DNA of 64,000 bases, taken from assembly GCF_000019525.1 (NCBI RefSeq), contig NC_010506.1:186001-250000 (forward strand), given 5' to 3'. Within the stretch, counting starts at the first letter, position 1, and each line of letters opens with the position of its first letter. The stretch comes from Shewanella woodyi ATCC 51908. GTDB lineage: Bacteria; Pseudomonadota; Gammaproteobacteria; Enterobacterales; Shewanellaceae. The notes beneath the pieces were generated by a model that searched no databases, was not told the origin of the DNA, and worked only from the letters and a program-made list of their open reading frames with translations. Below are positions 58,701-64,000 of this stretch, one piece after another. A program made the position numbers and the translations under genes.

Positions 58701-61700
58701 AAGATTCTTGCGTCACTTTCCACGTTAGCGTGGTGGTTAAGCCACTTGGAGTGAAGCGACTATTGGCGTTACTGCCATAAGTGGCTTGTGAGCCATCGGG
58801 GCGATGCACAGTAAAACTGGTTGAAGCTGAGTTTATCTCACCTGACTGTACCACTTTGACAAAACTGTCCATCTCGGTACGGTATTCGGTTCCACTGGTG
58901 CCGTAACTGTCATTGCTACTTAAGGTGATAAGACGTTGACCATTGAAACAGAGTCTGTCGGTATCAGCACTGAAAGTGACGGCACGGGTGAAACCATCTT
59001 GAGCGTAGGTTGCACCACAGCGACTAATGGCAGAGCCTGCATTGAGCGACCAGCCCACACCAGCTATGCCGTTACCGCCTTGTGAGTTGTAACTTAGCGA
59101 TACCTTAGGTTGAATCCCGTTACGCCCTGGTGGCAAGTCGATTGGAATTTGGTAGCTGGCTTGACCACCAGATACGCCCGCCTTTCCTTTCAGTACGGCG
59201 GCTGTTAAATCGATTGATTCTGATGGGGCGGTGTCACTTCCTCCTGCGTCAGTAACTGAGGTCTGTTTTGTTTGTCTCCATGCCGGAGGTAAGGTAACAG
59301 TGACAGCAGATGATACTTTCCAATCACTACACCCCGATGTATTACATGCATTGACTCGGTACTGGTAACTGCCGTCGGCATTGACCACTTGAGCAAAGCT
59401 TGTTCCCCCTTGAGAGGCTAAGTTTGTCCAAGCGCCGCTATTAGCACTTTGTTGCAAGGTATAGCTAGTTGCAGTGGATACCGATGACCAGCTAATCGCG
59501 ATATTGCCATCAGTGACAGTGGAGCTGGGCACTGAAACACTGCTCGGGGTTAGAGGTGGCAATAAGACTGTGACAGTCGATGATGTCCGCCATCCACTGC
59601 AACCAGATGTATTACAGGCTCTGACACGGTAGATGTAGTTACCATTGGTTCTGTCTGCACGGGTATAGCTAGTTGCAGCTAATGTACCCGACTCCCAAGC
59701 GCCGCCATTTTTCTGTTCTTGCAGCGTATATTCTGTTGCGGTTGAAGAGGCGGACCATGAAAGCTCTATTATGCCATTGGTGTTGGTTACCGTAGGCACA
59801 GAGAGGCTTGCAGGAACTGGAGGCGGCATCAAGACCGTTAGCGTTGATGATGCGCGCCAAGCGCTACACCCTGAAGCGTTACAGGCTCTTACTTGATATT
59901 TATAGCTGCCATTTGGGCGACCAGTTCGATTGTAGTTTGTAGCTGTCGGTGATGCGATAGTTGACCAAGCGCCATTACTTACGCTCTCCTGCAACCTATA
60001 GCTTGTGGCTGTACTCACTTGAGCCCAGCTAATTGTAAATGAACCCGTTGTACTGCTTGAAGGCACACTAATTGATGAAGGGGGGAGCGTATTGGTAAAG
60101 GTGTTTGAGTATCTGTAGTTACTGCAACCACTCGAATTACATGCTCTTACTGCGTAACGGTATGTCGCATTGGTGCGGTTGGTGTAACTTTTACTGGTGC
60201 CATTGACGGTTTCGTGTGTCCAGCTTGCACCATTTACACTTTGAGCGAGTGTGTAGCTAGTGGCAGTACTCGTCGCTGGCCAACTGACTGTGAAGCTTGA
60301 AGTATAGTTTGTCGACGGTGTGGTTATGGAGCTTGGCACCGCAGGCTTATTGAGCACGTTAAATGTGCCACTATATTTCCAGCCACCACAGGCTGATGCA
60401 TTACAGCCCCTGACTGCGTATTGATAGGAGGCATTTCCTCGGCCTGAATATGACTTATTTAAACCTGAAACCGTAGTATGGCTCCAACTTCCACCATTCA
60501 CTCTTTCTGCTAAGGTATAGCTTGTCGCCGTAGCGCTTGCTGGCCAGCTAATCGTATAGCTGCCATTGGCAACCGTTGAGGTCGGAGTCGCAATACTGGC
60601 TGGAACTGGAGGGGGTAACAAGACTGTGACTACAGAGGAGGTTCGATATCCCCCACTGACAGAGCCATACTTAGCTTTAACGCGATATTGATAGGTATTA
60701 TTTGTTTGCCCCGAAACGCTTTTAGCTACAGAAGTGCCGCTATAGATACTTGCCCAGTTTCCTGAGCCAACCTTTTGTTCTAACTGATAGCTAGTTGCAC
60801 CAGATACTGCAGCCCAACTAATTGAGTAAGCACCATCGGCATCGTTTGATGGCACTGAGATAGAGCTGGGTGTTTTGACTACGTAGGTTGCTGCAGAGGT
60901 GCGGTATCCACCACTCACTGAGCCATATTTGGCTTTAACGCGATATTGGTAGGTATTTGTGCCAAGGCCTGATACGGATTTACTGCGACCCGTACCGCTG
61001 TAGATACTGGTCCAACTGCCCGAACCCGTTTTTTGCTCTAACTGGTAACCTGTTGCACCAGAGACGGCAGCCCAACTGATTGAATAAGCGCCATCACCGT
61101 CATTTGACGGCACTGAGATAGAGCTGGGGGTTTTGACCACATAGGTTGCTGCAGAGGTGCGGTATCCACCACTCACTGAGCCATATTTGGCTTTAACGCG
61201 ATATTGATAGGTATTTGTGCCAAGGCCTGATACGGATCTACTACGAGCAGTGCCACTGTAGATGCTGGTCCAACTGCCTGAACCAACTCTTTGCTCTAGC
61301 TGGTAACCTGTTGCGCCAGAGACTGCTGCCCAGCTAATTGAATAAGCGCCATCACCGTCATTTGACGGCACTGAGATAGAGCTGGGTGTTTTGACCACAT
61401 AGGTTGCTGCAGAGGTGCGGTATCCACCACTCACTGAGCCATATTTGGCTTTAACGCGATATTGGTAGGTATTTGTGCCAAGGCCGGATACGGATTTACT
61501 GCGACCCGTGCCGCTGTAGATACTGGTCCAACTGCCTGAACCAACTCTTTGCTCTAGCTGGTAACCTGTTGCGCCAGAGACTGCTGCCCAGCTAATTGAG
61601 TAAGTGCCATCGCCATCGTTTGAAGGGGCTGAGATAGAGCTGGGTGTTTTGACCACATAGGTTGCTGCAGAGGTGCGGTAACTGCCACTCACTGAGCCAT

Positions 61701-62796
61701 ATTTGGCTTTAACGCGATATTGGTAGGTATTTGTGCCAAGGCCGGATACGGATTTACTGCGACCCGTGCCGCTGTAGATACTGGTCCAACTGCCTGAACC
61801 AACTCTTTGCTCTAGCTGGTAACCTGTTGCACCAGAGACTGCTGCCCAGCTAATTGAGTAAGTGCCATCGCCATCGTTTGAAGGGGCTGAGATAGAGCTG
61901 GGTGTTTTGACCACGTAGGTTGCAGCTGAGGTGCGGTAGCTCCCACTCACTGAGCCATATTTGGCTTTAACGCGATATTGGTAGGTGTTTGTGCCAAGGC
62001 CGGATAGAGATTTACTGCGACCCGTGCCGCTGTAAATACTGGTCCAACTGCCAGAGCCGACTCTTTGCTCTAGCTGGTAACCTGTTGCACCAGAGACTGC
62101 TGCCCAGCTAATTGAGTAAGCACCATCGCCATCGTTTGATGGCACAGAGATAGAGCTTGGAGTTCTGACCACATAGGTTACTGCTGAAGTGCGGTAATTT
62201 CCACTGATTGAACCATATTTAGCTTTAACGCGATATTGGTATTTATTTGTGCCAAGGCCTGATACGGATCTACTACGAGCAGTGCCACTGTAGATACTGG
62301 TCCAACTGCCAGAGCCTACTCTTTGCTCCAATTGGTACCCCGTTGCACCTGATACAGCAGCCCAACTTACAGAGTAAGCACCATTAGTATCACTTAGCGG
62401 AACAGTAATGGAGCTAGGAGTTCGAATTACATAAGTATTCTGAGAAGTTTTATATCCTCCCCAGACTGTATCTATTCTGGCGTCAACTCGGTATTGATAT
62501 TTACCACTTTGACGATTAGCAACGGTGTAGTGACTTAAATTACCCTGATATATAATGTTCCATGCCCCTCCATTCTTTGACTCTTTTAATCTATAGGTCA
62601 AAAAAGAAGGACTTCCTGAGGAGGTTAATAGCCAGCTAATTTCATAACTTCCATTGAGTGATATTGAAGGGACTGTAACACTGTAGGGGATATTTGGTAC
62701 TGGTTGTGGTTCAGGCTCCCATTCGGCTGTTACAGAAAATGAAAACAGAAAAAGTGCAGTAGAAAAAAGCTTCATCATCCATGAAGTAGGGCGCAT
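52795..62796 (-). CDS. Giant secreted FN3-SpvB-RHS protein with C-terminal zinc-protease domain
   Basis: A 3333-residue protein. Signal peptide (to about 24); 13 fibronectin-III-like repeats (about 38-1170), of which 2-8 are nearly identical; SpvB/Tc-toxin N-terminal-like domain (about 1190-1450; YQIPIDLPPGRNGIQPKVSLSY); FG-GAP/VCBS calcium-type repeats (DINGDGTLDW, DYNGDGYPDL, DANGNGLLDM); YD repeats; and the RHS-associated core (RLGSATTMVDHQG to SYIMNNPLAGTDPTG, ending at Gly3057). The C-terminal 276 residues are unrelated to the core and end in HELMHTLGYGH (His3269, Glu3270, His3273; third ligand His3279 or Asp3285). No PAAR or VgrG parts are present, so Sec export is likely. Start at 62796 is tentative; in-frame ATGs at 62778 and 62775 would also fit. 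Confidence 0.93.
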   Translation of the reverse strand: MRPTSWMMKLFSTALFLFSFSVTAEWEPEPQPVPNIPYSVTVPSISLNGSYEISWLLTSSGSPSFLTYRLKESKNGGAWNIIYQGNLSHYTVANRQSGKYQYRVDARIDTVWGGYKTSQNTYVIRTPSSITVPLSDTNGAYSVSWAAVSGATGYQLEQRVGSGSWTSIYSGTARSRSVSGLGTNKYQYRVKAKYGSISGNYRTSAVTYVVRTPSSISVPSNDGDGAYSISWAAVSGATGYQLEQRVGSGSWTSIYSGTGRSKSLSGLGTNTYQYRVKAKYGSVSGSYRTSAATYVVKTPSSISAPSNDGDGTYSISWAAVSGATGYQLEQRVGSGSWTSIYSGTGRSKSVSGLGTNTYQYRVKAKYGSVSGSYRTSAATYVVKTPSSISAPSNDGDGTYSISWAAVSGATGYQLEQRVGSGSWTSIYSGTGRSKSVSGLGTNTYQYRVKAKYGSVSGGYRTSAATYVVKTPSSISVPSNDGDGAYSISWAAVSGATGYQLEQRVGSGSWTSIYSGTARSRSVSGLGTNTYQYRVKAKYGSVSGGYRTSAATYVVKTPSSISVPSNDGDGAYSISWAAVSGATGYQLEQKTGSGSWTSIYSGTGRSKSVSGLGTNTYQYRVKAKYGSVSGGYRTSAATYVVKTPSSISVPSNDADGAYSISWAAVSGATSYQLEQKVGSGNWASIYSGTSVAKSVSGQTNNTYQYRVKAKYGSVSGGYRTSSVVTVLLPPPVPASIATPTSTVANGSYTISWPASATATSYTLAERVNGGSWSHTTVSGLNKSYSGRGNASYQYAVRGCNASACGGWKYSGTFNVLNKPAVPSSITTPSTNYTSSFTVSWPATSTATSYTLAQSVNGASWTHETVNGTSKSYTNRTNATYRYAVRACNSSGCSNYRYSNTFTNTLPPSSISVPSSSTTGSFTISWAQVSTATSYRLQESVSNGAWSTIASPTATNYNRTGRPNGSYKYQVRACNASGCSAWRASSTLTVLMPPPVPASLSVPTVTNTNGIIELSWSASSTATEYTLQEQKNGGAWESGTLAATSYTRADRTNGNYIYRVRACNTSGCSGWRTSSTVTVLLPPLTPSSVSVPSSTVTDGNIAISWSSVSTATSYTLQQSANSGAWTNLASQGGTSFAQVVNADGSYQYRVNACNTSGCSDWKVSSAVTVTLPPAWRQTKQTSVTDAGGSDTAPSESIDLTAAVLKGKAGVSGGQASYQIPIDLPPGRNGIQPKVSLSYNSQGGNGIAGVGWSLNAGSAISRCGATYAQDGFTRAVTFSADTDRLCFNGQRLITLSSNDSYGTSGTEYRTEMDSFVKVVQSGEINSASTSFTVHRPDGSQATYGSNANSRFTPSGLTTTLTWKVTQESWANGNNTIDYEYDTSVSGEHLLSKIYYTGSAGTDGDRVVEFIYENRTDNRKSYMVGGQLIIQRRLKNISTYFGSTKVAKYEMNYGYSNASARTLLSSVQQCGYKSGAEQCVSSTQFSWADSQYIETTPKIVSFSGQTSVYGEGELQLIQPLGDINGDGTLDWPNVLASAEMELISEHQKPVATCHYTYLSASNTCIAADIDADGKVDLHQVSAGTLHFYLSKTNTWFDTSIAINSLTHGIGGDKYDQVQAVSDYNGDGYPDLLIYSFGDGKDRSLYLYPHSQNIETPFSFNSRYLVSNDFNTFLENYKWQQRRNVEAVGDIDGNGLSDFMVSDVYSSGHGYTPNEPKYLLLNKSTPSSFNFESKPLDSLPQRVFGSIFIDTNGDGLRDWIHYSGDATTNQGWMIRVNKGGGSFTSATKFASTGTIPIGLIMQGNPQEPTDEFYYIAHQRAFKIADIDNDGIEELLFPHDVLTNGCMSFNGNYQRCGLSIHSPTSELSTPLLTQMRNSAQDDQTLYRYKMLKFSHQDSNISAVKLNSPFMGTYGESALMDANGNGLLDMVFAYGPDSSGVWLESPEAGPLGTEYGLYIQRGYGSGSGQTANDYDAIDYLQSVTDNLGNQSQWRFRPLSTGENSAGELKVHNRVDDYVGNGYIHFGSSMYVVQSFEQSNGVGGTSETEYAYKGAMYNLQGRGFTGFREIIEKDVARNRVTSSVFKQKFPEVSLLESQTVNIDGTTVATTEQTWADNPQHTISGVYHNINTSTVTHSYGLSGSSEQRSSVEQTIDTADVTEHGNIKKRTKVVTDYIDGGANRYQTVVDTVFIPDTDNWFLGKFESRKTTTNVMARGWASDPYTSTDTEQWQTLTVDSWDTTHYKPTQVTHTASGSSCSRLESTTLNSYGLPSQVSVTGDSSSCSALTARSTSFTYTKNGTSQADDGYLPYKVTNAKGHVTTTEYDMGLGVPTKVTAPNSIITQTQYDAIGRPVQMSQTGSPTQYLRYLLASSGSHAPTHAKLMTRTTSAGMPTQELYLDSLGRTLRSATQGFDGSNYQYLDKKYDSLGHLTHESLPFYDGDSADYTIFSDFDGFDRPKQRSLPNGESGGLISTYSYTGLKTDITVDSRTMSRTYGMQGLLYETVDAAGGSNRFAYDGAGRPLVIQDANSQQIKASYNGFGHKTQVIDPNQGTTTFGYNTLGELDSQTDANQVTQTFALDTLGRITAKTLTGSNANGSASYTWDTLKQGMLSSETQNGITRSYSYTSNLQLATSSVKVATSAGGDNVTRTVKHQYDSFYGRPKALTYPNNLTLEYRYNDTGYLNQTRNAASGYIYRTVTDMDAAGHLTGSQMANALLTQSSSYNSEGTMASTQVTSSLGLLHQHYYEQYDSFMNLTAERNAVTGLEKRYVYDNLNRLEQYSFSNAGFAIYDSATPFAATVDYGYDAVGNLLKKSDYSRNTANAYEYNSSCTSDSNAGPNAVCAITKLNGTKVSFKYDKRGNLISGDNLTMTYNALDKPLTISGRGPGNNTSTGFVYGSDNMRALQTRTVSGTTTKTHYVDKLFETDNDGSWRAYISDIAVLSYTPQKSHQLLYTLRDRLGSATTMVDHQGNVISRRYFDPFGRTSTASTAGSLGDLLDTNRNRRGFTDHEHLNEQKLIHMNGRVYDYNLGRFMSVDPLIQSPTSTQSVNPYSYIMNNPLAGTDPTGYKAEVDEHKIKVSTIGSRIKQTVTATVSKSGGTTKVHLTGGNGAAQNAVKGAITGKLASAGFKVSDIGGAKEVAQGGGDSVQNKSENESLGSTSKWNKPTDSQQLTIKDKAKSEITKNEEFIASLRTPDSSGYRRIAAAYGYNSKQDFSKTAEVLINRAIKVIEKLKNIIENPLQVSVFQNYGEDYGQEVGGRIAVSTLYLSKKSDVTTMSHELMHTLGYGHGIKNFDTLSSYAKWARNPVINRWHSDLSTLADRKSYRKILKDNVYVYENSLNGK
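60615..62424 (-). repeat. Seven near-identical FN3 repeats, 258-bp period
   Basis: FN3 units 2-8 are 86-codon modules with long stretches of DNA identity (for example GCTCTAGCTG at 61551 and 61809, 258 bp apart). Units 1 and 9-13 belong to the same family but are diverged. The block is prone to recombination and copy-number change, and to misassembly from short reads. Confidence 0.93.
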
Positions 62797-63096
62797 AACA
62801 ATCCAGTTATCGGTCGAAGGTTGTATAAAACGTAAACATTTTGAAACACAATGTCAACAGAGTCGAATATTGGTTTTATTGCGGTTTTTGAAAAATGGTA
62901 TACTGCTCCCGTTTTTCTTTGTAGTTCAACCCGCTTTTGTTTTGATTTTTTATAGTGGTTAATGCTGCTTTGGTTTGTTGTGTTTGGTAAGAGAGGAGAT
63001 GGAGCTAGGCTGAGTGTCTTATCATTGATGCTTGGTAGGCTGAATACCCAGCAAAAATGACAAGATTCTTTGATGTGACTTCTTAAAGTTTAAAAC
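62797..63096. other. Promoter region of the giant gene
   Basis: About 300 bp without a gene. On the minus strand TTGACA (from 62857) lies upstream of the giant gene, but no well-spaced -10 follows. On the plus strand TATACT at 62899-62904 follows an A-rich tract, with no ORF behind it. Neither is strong evidence. Confidence 0.35.
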
Positions 63097-63369
63097 TTAG
63101 CTCTTTTCTATCACTTCTCTTCTATAGGCGAGTAGGCTAAATACGCCGAAGGCGAAGACGTTGAGGTAATCACTGCGGGTTAAGGGTAACTGTGTTTTAA
63201 ATAGACGGTGAAAGATCAGTATTTGTATGCTGTGCATCACTAATGTCAGTAGCAGTAAGGTATTAAGTATCAAAGATATCTCACCGTTAAATGGCATCAC
63301 TAGGTTATAACCCATCAATACCCAAGCTAGCAGGGTAATCCCCTTGCCTATAGTCACAATAAACGTCAT
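63097..63369 (-). CDS. DUF1145 membrane protein (YhhL-like)
   Basis: The 90 residues have about three hydrophobic segments (LLAWVLMGYNLVMPF, LILNTLLLLTLVMHSIQIL, YLNVFAFGVFSLLAY). This matches DUF1145/YhhL, which in enterobacteria follows rsmD just as here (63 bp after the rsmD stop). Its function is unknown. Confidence 0.85.
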   Translation of the reverse strand: MTFIVTIGKGITLLAWVLMGYNLVMPFNGEISLILNTLLLLTLVMHSIQILIFHRLFKTQLPLTRSDYLNVFAFGVFSLLAYRREVIEKS

Positions 63370-63432
63370 ATTTTTCTCATCAATGTTGGTAAACTTATAA
63401 GTGATGCTAGCCTGCTTATCGTACCTCGTACC

Positions 63433-64000
63433 TTAAGGCTGATATTGATACAACCTGTAGGTCACCTGCCCAGCTTTCTTCTCTTTAAGTTGAACCCAGT
63501 CGCTAGGCACGTTTAAATGAACGAGCTCGCTTTCTGTTTCCACATAGATCTGTGCATTTTCTTTAAGCCAGCTGTTTTGTGCGAGCAGCGTGATGGTCTT
63601 TTCAGCCAGTTCTTTTCTAAAAGGGGGATCGATATAGACGATATCGAACGCCTCTGTAGGTGCGACTGTAAGTAAGGCTAGTGTGTCACCTTTGATCACC
63701 TCTGCCACATCTGATGAGCACTTTAGGGTGTTAAGGTTCTCTTTTAACTGCTGTGCAGCACTTGCTTGTAGCTCAAAAACCTTAGCGTAGCTTGCATAGC
63801 GCGAGAGAGATTCAAGACAAAGTGCGCCACTGCCACCAAAACAGTCTAAAATACGGGCGCCGACAAGATCACCCGCTAACCAGTTAAATAGGGTCTCACG
63901 GACACGGTCTGTGGTCGGTCTAAGACCTTCAAGATCTTGGATCGGTAAACGTCTTGAACGCCATTGTCCTGCAATGATCCGAACTTGACCGCTAGAGGGG
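63433..64000 (-). CDS. rsmD: 16S rRNA (guanine966-N2)-methyltransferase RsmD (5' partial)
   Basis: The frame stays open to the window end, so the first few residues are missing. About 188 residues are visible, starting SSGQVRIIAGQWRSRRLP, which is the normal RsmD N-terminus. The SAM motif LDCFGGSGALCLES and the catalytic DPPF in VYIDPPFRKEL are present. RsmD methylates G966 of 16S rRNA during 30S assembly. A start at 63708 would cut away the SAM-binding half, so it is not the true one. Confidence 0.95.
   Translation of the reverse strand, partial: PSSGQVRIIAGQWRSRRLPIQDLEGLRPTTDRVRETLFNWLAGDLVGARILDCFGGSGALCLESLSRYASYAKVFELQASAAQQLKENLNTLKCSSDVAEVIKGDTLALLTVAPTEAFDIVYIDPPFRKELAEKTITLLAQNSWLKENAQIYVETESELVHLNVPSDWVQLKEKKAGQVTYRLYQYQP

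Noticed and set aside
60615..62424. Possible CRISPR or satellite array
   Set aside because: The 258-bp period is in frame and codes for FN3-like domains; there are no short repeats with unique spacers.
62852..62904. Convincing sigma-70 promoters upstream of the giant gene
   Set aside because: TTGACA and TATACT-like hexamers are present on different strands but without a proper partner at 16-18 bp spacing.
63706..63708. Start codon of rsmD at 63708
   Set aside because: The same frame continues to the window edge with the SAM-binding and N-terminal RsmD motifs.

Overview
The window looks like chromosome of a marine Shewanella-type gammaproteobacterium. The strongest marker is a 187-residue tetraheme quinol dehydrogenase with the CymA layout (49890-50453). 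It is supported by a cox cluster encoding a caa3-like oxidase, a lexA-sulA pair divergent from plsB, and enterobacterial-style neighbourhoods (bioH/gntX/nfuA, rsmD/DUF1145). All assignments come from reading the sequence; no database search was run.

Layout. 1-12.5 kb: housekeeping and envelope genes, namely tex (5' end cut by the window), an LTA-synthase-like membrane sulfatase, a Gln-rich unknown gene behind a hairpin that covers its ribosome binding site, bioH, gntX/comF, an M14 peptidase, nfuA, a MATE exporter and a polysaccharide deacetylase. 12.5-21.3 kb: a chemosensory operon (STAS, cheY, cheA, cheW, a receptor with five Aer2-type PAS domains, cheR, cheB). 21.4-30.6 kb: an aa3/caa3-type cytochrome c oxidase with its assembly genes (coxB, coxA, ctaG, coxC, a DUF2909 gene on the other strand, SURF1, an unknown membrane protein, ctaA, ctaB, SCO). 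The oxidase and the probable oxygen/heme-PAS chemoreceptor operon lie head to tail on the same strand. 31.1-42 kb: lexA-sulA with two SOS boxes, plsB, an aromatic amino acid permease, an AraC regulator, a DUF3302/HlyD pair, a GGDEF protein, a globin and a two-domain VOC protein. 42-49.5 kb: a copper/silver-type efflux locus (cusBA) with multiplied heavy-metal-binding modules and small secreted Cys/His/Met-rich proteins. 49.9-50.5 kb: cymA.

50.5-62.8 kb is the accessory part. A REP-associated tyrosine transposase (RAYT) gene is flanked on both sides by short related repeats in opposite orientation, and a perfect 144-bp tandem duplication covers its start. Next comes a two-gene unit: a 3333-residue secreted protein (signal peptide, 13 fibronectin-III-like repeats, SpvB/Tc-toxin-like and FG-GAP region, YD/RHS core) whose variable C-terminus after the DPTG boundary carries a zinc-protease motif. 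One base after its stop codon begins a small exported protein that is a good candidate for the cognate inhibitor. I regard this polymorphic protease-toxin/inhibitor pair as the most novel system here. The five-PAS heme-type receptor and the RBS-covering hairpin are also worth following up. The window ends in DUF1145 and a 5'-truncated rsmD.
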